From Echiichthys vipera (Eukaryota > Chordata > Actinopteri > Perciformes > Trachinidae): 64,000 nucleotides of DNA. The notes beneath the pieces are model-generated. The model was not told the DNA's origin, ran no database searches, and was given only the letters and a program-made list of their open reading frames with translations. Positions 32,832-44,779 of this stretch are shown here, piece by piece. Each line of letters begins with the position of its first letter. Position 1 is the first letter of the stretch. Location of the stretch: the NCBI GenBank assembly GCA_963691815.1, contig OY829648.1, positions 27,639,917 to 27,703,916 on the forward strand. Direction: 5' to 3'. The translations under genes and the position numbers were made by a program.

Positions 32832-35800
32832 GTGAGTGGTTGGCTCTTTAAAGTTCAGCTTGATATGTAAAATACAAACCCAGAGCCATCATGGGACTAA
32901 TCTGGACTGTGGACTGTTTTCTTCCTGTGTTCAGCTGCTGGGGCAGGACCCAGTGCTGTAGAGGAGGAGGATGCTCTTCCTACCTACAAGGACGCCTTCC
33001 CACCTCTGCCCGAGAAGGCGGCCTCACCTGAGGGGACCCAGGAAACTGCGAATGCTTGGACATCCAAGATTCGTCCTCTCAAGTCCTCTGTTATCACCCA
33101 GGTAATATATTTTCAAAGTTAATAACACATAGGAACTACAATGTTTGCTAATTATTGTATATTGTAATGAGGGCCCAAGGGGGCTGGGTGCCACGCGGCT
33201 GCTTCATCACGTGGCCCCCAGCCCCAGCAGCGTGGCTCCCAGTATGAGCGGGGGTTTTTGCTAAGACTTTTATTAGTTTTATTCTTCTTAGATAAAACTC
33301 ATACTGCAGCCTACACCATACAAGTTATGTACGGGAAACTTTCAGGGGATGTATAAACCCCTGCACACACAGCAGACACATAAAGGACACATATCCACCA
33401 GCAGGTGGAGCTATTATCAAGGTGAATGTATTTAGCCTCCTACTCCCAAACTGTACATTGCACATTCAAAATTCTGAAATCCATGCGTTCCCTGAACCTA
33501 GCGAAATCTCTTTATCAGCCACGCCCATTTCCATCTAGACTTTCCCCTGCAAAATATACTTTTTCGAACTCCTACGACGACAGGCCGGTCACCACGAGTT
33601 AGGGATGGGCATGAGTAGTTAATTCCAAGATTGAGGGATTGCATCAATTCCTTGAGGGCCAACAAAGTACTAATTTTTCCAAATCTATTTTTAGACCACA
33701 ACGCATCTTCCCGCAGGAATAATGATTAACAGCAATACAGCAGACCCAACACCTAATGCCTATTCTCAAATGAAACAGTCACAGTTACCCTTTTTAAGGA
33801 TTTATTTTTCAAAACCACAATTTCAAAACATTATTTCGTAACAAAAACATAATTAAATTTGCGTTTAATTATCCGTCCCATTTGGAGAACCCTTGGTCCA
33901 CTGGCACAGAGGTGGCAGGTATCGGCAGTTTCTGCTTTGCCACAACGCTCACTTTTTGTTCCGATGCCTGTTGGACTTCCACCACTTCAGTGGGTTTTTC
34001 TAAGGACGATGCATGGCTCACTGAAACAAGCTCGTTGACATAGAAGTTCTCCCCGAAGAATGTGTCCTCTTTGCTTGCGACGCTGCTGCCCCGAGCATCA
34101 CTGCTTTCCCCCTCCATAACGTCTGGGCCTGGCACAGTAACCCCGTCATGTAATTCAGACAAGCTCTCTCGGATGGTGAGGCAAAGCGCTAGTTCTAAAA
34201 ATCAAAGATGTTTGTCTCTTGTCAAGTGGCGGAAGCAAGAGGTGCAGTTTGCGCATTGTTTTTACCAATCAAGTTAATTTAAACGATGACTATTCGAGGA
34301 AAATATGACTTCAATCAGCCAGTAAGTGGTGCTGTTTTGCAACTTTTTTACCCAAAGGACACCTTTTTCACTGCAGACTGTTTGACTTGCAATGGCAGGT
34401 AAAACACACGTGCAACTAATAACATTAACTGTGGATAAAAGTGTCCCAGTATGCCATGAAAGTGAGCCATCCTGTGCAATACCGAGGCCTTGAACAGAAT
34501 GCAATGCAGTGTTTTTTTTAATGTTACTAATCATTGCGTGCCTTTCTTGTAATGGCATGTCAAAAATATCTGCTGTAAAAAGACCTTAAGTAATTAGGAC
34601 ATGGGGATGTATAGCATACAGTTCAATAACCTGTCACTGGTGCCTTTAGCATACTCCTGTGGTTTCCAGTCAGGGGTGCAGGACCCCAAAGGGCCCCAAG
34701 ATGATTAAAGGTATATTAAAGAGAAATCTATCTTGTACAAGATTATTTTTATGTAAAAGTTCTCTGATTTAACTTTTAATTCTTGATATATTATGGATCC
34801 ATTTACTTTTTCAGAAATATCAATGTTTTACTTATGTCCACATGAAGGCCATAACTTTTGAAGAGGTGTCACAAAGAAGGGACTGCTTAATTTTAAGGGG
34901 GTGCGAGCTAAAACAGACTTTGCACATGAGCAAATTCAGTAACAATTTTTGAGGATGTTTCTTTAATTCCTTTAGTTTTGTTTCGGCTTGGCTTTCCTAG
35001 TCTAGATGAAAGCCACTGAGATCTGGAAATGTCCCAATGGGAGATTGAGGTAACTTGAGTTCACTCATGTTATTACCCTACAATTTGTGTGAATTTTCAT
35101 GCACCTGCCAGATAAAGTCCTTCCTTTCTTAGTTCACGAGTGGCAGCTAGGCTTGGGCCAGTGCAAAGATGCAGTTCTGTTTTTTTCAAAATCAAACTGG
35201 TTTAAGCTTTTGCACCAGAGCAGCAAAACTAGTCATCAACCCCACACAGTCACTGTGGTTACACAATCCACACTTTCAAACAATGTATTTTTCAGTGCCA
35301 GTGGGTTTGTTAATCCGTCAAATTGACTTCTTTTTTCACGACTAGGTTTTCCATGTGCCGCTAGAGGAGCGCAAGTACAAGGACCTCAACCAGTTTGGGG
35401 AAGGAGACCAAGCAAAGGTCTGTGTGGACATCATGCATAAGACCGGAGCCCATCTGGAACTCTCCTTGGCAAAAGATCAGGGTCTCTCCATCATGGTTTC
35501 TGGAAAGCTGGATGCTGTGATGAAGGCCCGTAAGGAGATTGTGTCCCGACTGCAGACTCAGGTCAAGAGACTATATAACTGTATAACTGTATAAGGTCTA
35601 TTAATCTTTGAAGACAACAGTGCCAATTGTACATTTGAACCCTTAGGCCTCAGCTACTGTCGCCATCCCCAAGGAGCATCATCGTTTTGTCATCGGCAAA
35701 AATGGGGAGAAGCTTCAGGAGCTAGAGCTCAAGACTGCCACCAAAATCCAAATCCCACGACCTGACGACCCCAGTAACCAGATTAAGATCTCTGGTACCA

Positions 35801-36714
35801 AGGAGGGCCTGGAGAAGGCCAAGCATGAAATCCTGTTGATCTCCGCTGAGCAGGTAACGTGTCTCCTGAGACATTAAACGTACTTTCCTGACATACAGCA
35901 CATACCCGATATCGCAGCGTTAGGTTATATTTTCCTCTTTTTCTCTTAGGACAAGCGTGCTGTGGAGAGAGTGAACATTGATAAGGTGTACCACCCATTC
36001 ATTACCGGCCCCTACAATAAGCTGGTAGGAGAGATGATGCAGGAAACCGGTGCCCGTGTTAATGTCCCCCCTCCAAGTGTGAACAAGACCGAAATTGTCA
36101 TCACTGGGGAAAAGGAGCAGGTGGCCCTTGCTGTGACCATGATCAAGAAGATTTATGAAGAAAAGGTATGCTAAAACACAAACCATTACAAGGACATTTT
36201 GGTATGAGGAAGCTTTAAACTAATTGAAGTTAAATGCCCCTGATAAACTAACCTTTATATTGCAGAAGAAGAATGCCACCACCATTGCAGTGGAGGTGAA
36301 GAAGTCTCAGCACAAGTATGTGATTGGCCCCAAGGGAAACACCCTGCAGGAGATCCTGGAGAAAACTGGCGTCTCAGTCGAGATCCCACCTTCTGACAGC
36401 AGCTCAGAAACTGTCATCCTTCGTGGGGAGCCGGACCGTCTGGGTCAGGCCCTCACTGAAGTGTATGCCAAGGTGTGGAACGTTTGAAAATGATTTAGTG
36501 ATGACGTCATATGTTATTGTTAAAAAAAGCGATGTGGAGTAACTTGGAAAAACATGTTTCCTTTTGCAGGCAAACAGCTACACTATTTCCTCAGTCTCAG
36601 CTCCTTCTTGGCTTCATCGTTTCATTATTGGCAAGAAGGGGCAGAACTTGGCCAAGATTACCCAACAGATGCCCAAGGTCTGTAGAAATCTGAATTTCTT
36701 AAACTGGACTTATA

Positions 36715-36746
<32 letters not shown>

Positions 36747-39700
36747 GCATGTATTTCTAAATGTAGAAATAATAACATAAATTCAAATGTACAAAGACAG
36801 TAAAATATGGAAAAAAGAATGAAGAATAACAAAAACGTATTCTCGTTCTATGGTAGTGCGTTACTGAACTTCTCAGCTATTGCAGACCAGATTTTACTGC
36901 GCATGTGTCATACCCCCAAATCACCGCTTCACCATTGTGAATACAGGTGCAGCAGCAGTAATGAGCAGTTTAATTAAACATTAAAGCATATAAACATGTT
37001 CTAGTAGAAACACAAAATACATGTATGGACATGCAAAAGACTATAATTGATCCCCTTTAAAGCATTTCATATACTTTTTTTTAGATTTTATTTTGTAGCT
37101 TATTTGTTTTCCTGTATTTTACATTTAGGTGCACATTGAGTTCACCGAGGGAGAAGATAAGATCACCCTGGAAGGTCCCACCAAAGACGTTCAGATGGTG
37201 CAGGGCCAGATACAAATCATTGTGACAGATTTGGTGAGTAAGCAGTTAATAGTTTTGTCTTGGACCTAGACCCAAAGCTTGATTGCCAATCAAAAGGGAT
37301 GGGCATTAGTACTCAAGTACTCGATTTGGGTGTCAGTAATTGTTCAACATATTGAGAACTTGTTTTTTTGTTGTTTTGTAACGGTCAATATCTTACTAGG
37401 ATGTGCTACTATGACAAGTGGCTCACGTCAGCCACCAAGGTAATGCGTAAGCAAACTGATGTAGTTATTGTTAGTAATGTTATGTTTGTCTTGGGCTGCC
37501 TCTTGGTTGAGTTTGCCACATAACTTCAGCTATAGTACAGCAGCTGTATGGAGTCCACTCATCCTATGGTAAATTAGCAAATTAACATTATGCTGACATT
37601 ACTTGGTGCTATTTCTTTAGAATGAGATGACATAACATAAATAAACGTGGCTAAAGCAATGGTGGTTGTATAACAATGAAGACCACATCTCAAAATCCAA
37701 CGCTACATCAAGACATCCTCAAACTCATTTCAGACCCTGGTCTTACTGTAGATTATAATTTTTTTGGGATTACTTCAAATGCCCATCCCTATTTATCGAT
37801 CATGTGCACAAAAATGGATAATGTAAAAGGACATATTGGAGAATAAAGCACCTTTTTAACCCTTAAAAACTACAGTTGATATATTCCAGCTTTTGTCATG
37901 CGTTTGTCTGCTTTGACCTAAAAGATAAGCCGTATGGACTACACAGAGATCAGCGTGGATCCCAAATTCCACAGACACCTGATTGGAAAAGGAGGCGTTA
38001 ACAGTAAGTACAGTGTCACTGTCAGAAGGCTGGAGTATGGAACTGCATCAGTACAACGAAAAACTGGATGAGCATCCTCAACCCATGTGCTTATTTATTT
38101 ATTTATAGTCAACCGTATCAAAGAGCTGCACAAGGTGACTGTCCGTATCCCCCCTGACAATGAGAAAAGCAACCTGATCCGTATTGAAGGGGATCCCCAG
38201 GGTGTACAGGAAGCCAAAAAGGAGCTGCTTGAGCTTGCGTCACGCATGGTGAGTACAAACTTGGCTTCACAGGCAAGATGCTGCAAACTTGATCCTGATG
38301 TGCCGTAACTCCATATACTGTGTCTTGCAGGAGAATGAGCGTACAAAGGACTTGATCATCGAACAGCGTTTTCATAGAGCCATCATTGGCCAAAAAGGGG
38401 AGAAGATAAAAGAAGTGCGCGACAAATTCCCAGAGGTAAGCTGGTAACTGTTGGTGTTTGCTTGTATATGGTGAGGGTTTGTCTGGTCTGAACCCCTTAA
38501 ATGTACCGTAATCCCATTTTCTCCCAGGTCATCATAAATTTCCCCGACCCAGCACAAAAAAGCGACATCGTTCAACTTAGAGGCCCAAGAAATGAGGTGG
38601 AAAAATGTGCAAAGTTCATGCAGAAGATAGTGGCTGAAATGGTAAATCTTTACTTTTTACTTCTTTTTGAGATAGTATTGTTTAATTGGGCATCCATAAC
38701 TACTTTTAGTGTATTTAAGTGTTAATGTACAGGTATTGCTTTTGTCAGGTGGAGAACAGCTTTTCTCTCTCAGTCCCCATCTTCAAGCAGTTCCACAGAA
38801 ACATAATTGGAAAAGGAGGATCAAACATCAAGAAGGTACTGTATATTTCAAAGAGAATCCAGGTAGTTCAATGAGGTCTTCATGGTGTTCATGTTTGACT
38901 TGACAATATGTTTTTCCTTTCGCTTTCTAGATTCGGGAGGAAACTACAACAAAAATCGACCTGCCCGCTGAGAACAGCAACTCTGAGATGATCGTCATCA
39001 CGGGCAAGAAGGCAAACTGTGAGGTTGCACGAACTCGCATCCTGGCCATTCAGAAGGAGCTGGTGAGCACATGCATGCACCTTTTTATTAGTTTATCTTT
39101 GGCAGATGGGTCGAAATCTAGTACATGGGCCAAATTCCTGTCTTACTGTGTTCAGGCAAACATCACAGAGGTAGAGGTGTCCATAGCCTCCAAGCTGCAC
39201 AACTCCTTGATTGGGTCAAAGGGCCGTTTTGTGCGCTCCATCATGGAGGAGTGTGGTGGCGTGCACATCCACTTCCCCACAGAGGGCTCAGGGATTGATA
39301 AGGTCACCATCCGAGGCCCTGCAGAGGAGGTGGAGAAAGCCAAGCAGCAACTGCTCGCCTTGGCAGAGGAGAAGGTTTGTTTGAATGTCTCTAATGCTAA
39401 AAAGTTGAACTTCTATTGACTTCGCTAACCTAGCAGCCATTAGACAGGGGCATAGAGGGAGGGGTCAAAAGAGTTGCTTCTGTGCCTCATTGGTCATACA
39501 TTACCACATGCTGAGCACTTCTTTCAGTGTCCTTTCAACTGTCAGAATTAAAACGGCAAGCTTGTGCAGAGATCTCACAAATGAAGGCTGAAATTAGTTT
39601 TGCCTGCTGCAGTTTTCTCCCTCTAGATTAAATCATGCGTAGCAAATTTAACATGAAAATTAGGGGGGTCCGGGTGTTTTCCATTTGAAGTTAATAAGAA

Positions 39701-42700
39701 CATCTTTTGTGTTGACCTTTTTTATAAGTGACTTGTAATAGATTAGTTATTGCAGAACTCATTTTGTAAATCTTTTTCTTTAGCAAACAAAGAGTCACAC
39801 TGCCGAGCTGCGAGCGAAGCCGGAATATCACAAGTTCCTTATTGGGAAAGGTGGTGGAAACATCCGTAAAGTTCGTGACAGCACCGGGGCCAGAATCATT
39901 TTCCCCACCCCAGACGACAAAGATCAGGAGCTCATCACTGTGGTTGGCACTGAAGAAGCAGTGCGGGATGCACAGAAGGAGCTGGAGGAACTCATCAAGA
40001 GTTTGGTAAGGCGCTGAATGAGTTTTGAACAAAGCAAGACAAGAGGGGGTTGAGGCTCTGGTTCTCTTACCATGCCTGACTTTTAAATATATTTACTCTT
40101 TGGTTGCAGGACAATGTCGTGGAGGATACTATGATCGTTGATCCAAAGCACCATCGCTACTTTGTGGCTCGTCGTGGCCAAGTCCTTAGGGACCTTGCTG
40201 AAGAGTATGGTGGCGTGATGGTTAGCTTCCCTCGCACGGGGACTCAAAGCGATAAGGTCACTCTCAAAGGAGCCAAAGAATGTGTGGAAGCAGCCAAAAA
40301 GCGAATGCAGGAGATTGTTGAGGACTTGGTAAGTAGATGCAGTTTTGTTTCGTTGGGTGTGTATATTTGTCCCTCTTCTGCTTGGAATGTAACTAATTCG
40401 CCTTCTTTTTTTTCTCCCCTTTTGAACATTCTTTCTTTCAGGACGCTCAAGTGACCATTGAGTGTGTGATTACTCAGAAGTTCCACCGTTCTATCATGGG
40501 TCCCAAGGGCTCACGGATCCAGCAGATCACTAGAGATCACAATGTACAGATTAAGTTTCCAGAGCGTGAGGACCCACAAGGTAAACACATGATCAGTGTG
40601 AAGGCTTGGGATTGAAGTCCTAAAATGAAAATGTTCTCATCAAAACTTTGTGTGATTCAGCTGCTCCTCCTGCAGAGGCCCCTATTCAGGAGAATGGCGA
40701 GGCCAACGGAGAAGTGAAGGAACCTGTTGATCCAAACGCACCTAAAAAGTGTGATGTGATCGTGATTTCTGGTCGCAAAGAGCGGTGCGAGGCTGCCGTT
40801 GAAGCACTGAAGGTTAGCATTCATAAGAGAGCGCGATTTGAATTCTTCAACAAATGTTGTTTTGTTCCCTAACAAAAACACCTGTCTCCTTTTTCCTTAG
40901 GCCTTGGTTCCTGTCACTATTGAGGTTGAAGTGCCTTTTGAGCTCCATCGTTACATCATTGGACAGAAAGGAAGCGGAATTCGCAAAATGATGGATGAAT
41001 TTGAGGTGTGTGTTACAGACTTTTGTGTTGACACAGGGATGCACAATATTTTTTAATTTTGCTTCTAATTTACGGTGACTTCAATTTCTGCCTCCAGGTT
41101 AATATTCAAGTGCCTGCTCCTGAGCAGCAGTCTGATAAAATCTCCATCACCGGCTTGGCCAATCACCTTGACCGCGCCAAAGAGGGTCTCTTGGAGCGCG
41201 TCAAAGAGCTGCAGGCCGAGCAGGAGGATCGGGTTAGTATTGTGTGGAGAAGTTGTAGCCACTGTGAGATTTTTAATGGCCATTGTATCCATAATTTGCC
41301 TGGTGTTAACTGGGGAGGAGGGGGATTTCTGCTCAACTCTTTCTTGTGGAAGTGTTTTTGTAGATTCACACAAGCTGTTTACTCTGGACAGTTTCAGGAG
41401 AATCAAAGTTTCCCTTTCACACAATGTAGCACACAACAGGAGTTTCTCTGTGTCAGATGCTTTCTCACTTACTGGGAATACTCTTAAGTTTAGGCAAGGG
41501 GTGGCGCCGAGTAGAGCATGCAGGAGGCAGGACATGACGTGGAATTCACCGCAGAATCCCGTCATCTCTCCAGTTAGACATTTTTTTTGCCATCTTCGTC
41601 CAACTCTCCATTGTTCTTCACTTGTTTTATTCTGCTTTCACACCTACGCTTGCAATGAATTCTCCACACAATGAGTGGCTCTTTTCACACATGGGTTCAT
41701 TAGGACATTACACAGACTTTGTTCTAGGGAGCTGGCGGGGTAAAGTCCGTTTAATGTCCGATCCAAGTGGTGAAGATTTTTGCGTTCAAGTTCAGATTTG
41801 CAGTGCATGTGTGAAAGGGGCTATACTCTCATGAAGTAGTTCAGTTATCTTTAAAGGCCACCGTTATGATAACACTGAATGAGGAAAGAGCTCAATTATT
41901 AACTTTTTTTTTTTTTTTTTGTTTAAGTAGAGTTCTAACCCAGAGTATTGTTTCTATCAACTCCTCTCCAGGCACTCAGGAGCTTCAAGCTGACCATCAC
42001 TGTGGACCCCAAGTATCACCCCAAAATCATTGGCCGCAAGGGTGCCATCATAACAAACATCCGCACCGAGCATGATGTTAACATCCAATTCCCAGAGAAG
42101 AACGATGAAAACCAGGTACAGTATAGCTTTACTACAGAACTCACTTTTTATGTACCCATCAACACAGCAGGTGGTGCTAAATTACCCCTTCATGTCATTG
42201 CTACATGAGAACACTAATATTTCATAGAAATTATGATGACATGGGTGAGACTACACACTTCTTCTACCATGTTAAATGTTCTGTTCCTGTTTCTCCACAG
42301 GATCAGATTACTATTACAGGGTATGAGCACAAAGCCATAGCAGCACGAGATGCCATCCAGACTTTAGTGGATGAGCTTGAGGAGATGATATCTGAGGACA
42401 TCACCCTGGACAGCAAGGTGCATGCCCGCATCATTGGAGCCCGTGGCAAGGGCATCCGCAAGATCATGGACGAGTTTAAGGTAAGACTACTGAGCTGACC
42501 GGAAATGATCAGTGGAATAAAACAACATCAAATTGAAAATGTAGCACACTTGATGTATGTACTTGCACTGTGGGTATTTCAAACTTTCACGGTTTCACTT
42601 TCACCACTAACTAAAAAAACCCGAACTTGCAGCTTCTAAACATCATTTCCTTGGGATCTTTTTTTTTTTTTTGTACCAACAATTCAATTTCACAACTAGA

Positions 42701-44779
42701 CCTTCAAGCAGGTATTCTGGGCTCCATGCACCTGCTCCAATTTAGAATCAAACGAGTACAGACTCGATGAAACTATCACTAAATAGGACAACACATAGGA
42801 ACTCTGCTTTGTCCACGTGTCCACACTTGACACTTTCCGTGTAGATCTATTTTTTGCGGCCCATACATTACTGAGATTTAGGGCGCACTCACACTGTCCT
42901 TCCACACCGCGACCCGGGCTTTAGGGTACTTGTCCCCCCTCCCTCTCCCCCCCGCGCCCCAGCCCTGTTTGTACTCGCACTGCCAGGGCCGGCCAATGCT
43001 TCTTGCTGTCCATACGCCATCACGCCGTTACACGTCACACGCATTGATCGCGTGTGTGTGGCTTTGTTTACAAATCTTTCCACAGACCTCGGAGTTTTTG
43101 TGCGTCTTGTCGACTGTTTTTGAATATTTTCATCCGACCAAATCTGCAGTAAACACTCCACCTCCGCATCACACCAACGTGAACCTTTCACCGCCATTGT
43201 TGTTGTTGTTAAATGTCCGCGCATGGTCCGTCCTTCTATTTTCTATGTCCGAACAGGCGGACATAACGCTACTGCCGTAGGGCTCATGCTCGTACACGTG
43301 CGCACGCTCGTGCTCGTACATGTGCAAACGGCTCCGCTAAAGCCCACCTCTTTCAAGTCTGTCGGCTGTTTTGCGCGGAACGGGTGCACTCACACTGCTT
43401 AAACGTACTAGGCTTTAGCTGAAAAAACGGTTTTGGCCCGGGACAGAACGACAGTGTGAGTGCGCCCCTAAACTCAATGTGAGCCAGGCCACATCGGCAT
43501 TTAGTTTGGCTGATCAGATCCCAATACGAGCAAGGTCTGATCTTTGAGCTTACGGACTTAAAAGTTGTTTCGTTGATGGGTTGATAAAAGTCTCATTGAA
43601 AAGACCAGTGTAACCACAGCCTCTAAGTTAGCTGCCGAAAGCATAAAATACCAGACAAGCACTATAAACTTCTGTCCATCTCAGAGCTGGACAGGTCCCA
43701 TCATCTCCATCATGATGGATGAGTGGAGACCTCACAATCAAAGGGACAGTTCACCCAAATCACAATATACCCCATATTCCTACATTATTAGGGTCTTTAT
43801 GAAATCCATGTTCCCGTGCATGAACATTTGTCACCAGCTAAATGAGATCAGCACTTGCCTTTGGAGTCAATGGTTGTAAATTCAAGCCCATCATCATCCC
43901 ATACTTGCTGCATTTCTTTTAACTTGGTGTTTGGCTGTTTTCCTCAGCCTCCATTAGCCTAAAAGTGCTTTTTGCTTTACCTCTTAAAAATGTTTGGTCC
44001 TGATCCATCGCTGCGAAGCTGTTGTTATTAATAATTATACTTCCATTGTTGATGTTGCTGTTGGACAACTAGATTTCTGCAGTAAATCCATTGAAGTAAC
44101 TCACCCGGTCTAACCTGCTATTCTCCAAAATTTTGTTTTTATTTCTTTTCATGTTTAGTCTTATTTGTGTCTCCGCACTTTAAAGAAGTATCCAGTCTTT
44201 GATTTGGCTTGGTGTCCATCTTTTTCAGGTTGATCTCAGGTTTCCCCAGAGTGGAGCAGCAGACCCAAACCTTGTGACAGTTACAGGTCGCCCTGAGCTT
44301 GTGGATGAGGCCATCGACCACCTCCTTAACCTGGAAGAGGAATACGTAAGCTTTTTGCACGCATTCTATTCATTTTTTACAGTAGATGATATATGAAATG
44401 TCTAATGTTTCCTAATTAACACTGATACATTTTGTTGTGCCACTTTTGCCAGCTGGCAGATGTTGTGGAGAATGAGGCAAAGATGGCTTACATGAGGCCT
44501 CATGGGGGTAGCGCTGCTGCCATGGATGAACAACGTGGCCCATCCAAAGGCTTTGTGGTGAGGGAGGCTCCCTGGACCACTGGCAGTGAGAAGGTGAGCA
44601 TATTCTCACAAGCCTGACACTGTTTGAAATGAGAATAGGTTACACCTTCCTTTTTAAATTCCTTTTTTTATTTTATTTTTTACTTTTAGGCCCCTGATAT
44701 GAGCAGCTCTGAAGATTTCCCTAGCTTTGGTGCCCCAGTGGCAACCAAGGCTTCTCCCTGGGGACCCAAGCGCTTCTAA
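32756..44779 (+). CDS. hdlbp: HDLBP / vigilin, multi-KH RNA-binding protein (complete CDS)
   Basis: Vigilin binds mRNA and tRNA through many KH domains and links translation to the ER and lipoprotein metabolism. Coding exons: 32756-32831, 32935-33101, 35346-35561, 35647-35853, 35950-36165, 36266-36472, 36570-36677, 37129-37233, 37925-38003, 38109-38248, 38331-38435, 38528-38641, 38749-38835, 38931-39062, 39156-39374, 39784-40005, 40110-40328, 40442-40580, 40661-40812, 40901-41005, 41098-41232, 41972-42115, 42301-42480, 44229-44345, 44453-44593, 44690-44779. Their sum is 3822 nt, 1273 residues plus TAA (human is about 1268). It starts MSSVAVLTQESF with A at -3. GXXG loops are GKNG, GPYN, GPKG, GKKG, GKGG, GQKG, GKGG, GSKG, GKGG, GPKG, GQKG, GRKG and GARG. 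The first KH-like unit (about 82-153) and one near 815 (RRGQ) lack a standard loop. It ends FGAPVATKASPWGPKRF. All introns are GT-AG and in frame. Confidence 0.97.
33102..35345 (+). other. hdlbp: hdlbp intron between N-terminal tail and first KH unit
   Basis: It contains a short hairpin at 33178-33225, the hAT-like element at 33601-34300 and otherwise unrecognised AT-rich DNA (34310-35340). Confidence 0.65.
33601..34300 (-). mobile_element. hAT-like non-autonomous element keeping a transposon N-terminal frame
   Basis: It starts AGGGATGGGCATGAGTAGTT, a hAT-type end. The right terminus is poorly preserved. A minus-strand open frame at 34162-33869 (97 codons, MSELHDGVTVPGPDVMEGES at its start) is shared in part with the element at 59850-60260, where ELHDGVTVQGPDNMEGESSD can be read. 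That argues it descends from the first coding exon of an autonomous parent rather than being chance. No catalytic domain is present. Confidence 0.6.
36710..36747. repeat. (ATT)n microsatellite
   Basis: About twelve ATT trinucleotides in the hdlbp intron after the QQMPK exon. Confidence 0.95.
37295..37790. mobile_element. hAT-like MITE, about 496 bp
   Basis: AGGGATGGGCATTAGTACTC at the left and, at the right, AATGCCCATCCCT form terminal inverted repeats. The interior has ACTCAAGTACTCGA and no coding frame. It lies in the hdlbp intron between the exon ending ...IVTDL and ISRMDY. Confidence 0.75.
41233..41971 (+). other. hdlbp: hdlbp intron, no clear element
   Basis: It separates EQEDR from ALRSFKL. 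Overlapping ORFs on both strands around 41065-41674 are extensions of exon frames into the intron, not genes. The stretch 41490-41830 has mixed composition and could be an old repeat, but I see no termini. Confidence 0.5.
42881..43468 (-). mobile_element. PIF/Harbinger-like MITE with Myb/SANT-like coding remnant
   Basis: Termini GGGCGCACTCACACTGTCC and complement bound a 588-bp CpG-rich block homologous, in inverted orientation, to 13570-14206. A minus-strand frame at 43224-42889 begins MRGHLTTTTMAVKGSRWCDA and continues EVECLLQIWSDENIQKQ. This fits the Myb/SANT-like domain of the accessory protein that PIF/Harbinger transposons encode. The rest of that protein is lost. It sits in the 1.75-kb hdlbp intron before the VDLRFPQSG exon. 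Target duplication is unclear (TTTA left, CTAA right). Confidence 0.75.
43469..44228 (+). other. hdlbp: Rest of hdlbp intron, nothing recognised
   Basis: Unique-looking sequence up to the acceptor TTTTTCAG at 44221-44228. Pieces such as GGGACAGTTCACCCAAATC resemble a common fish repeat, but boundaries cannot be set. Confidence 0.45.

Noticed and set aside
41065..41674. Overlapping long ORFs on both strands (166 and 199 codons)
   Set aside because: They overlap the hdlbp exon 41098-41232 in other frames and run into the intron. No similarity recognised.
44346..44452. Possible C/D-box snoRNA in a short hdlbp intron (AGATGATA ... CACTGATAC)
   Set aside because: The C box does not match RTGATGA and no terminal stem pairs around the boxes.
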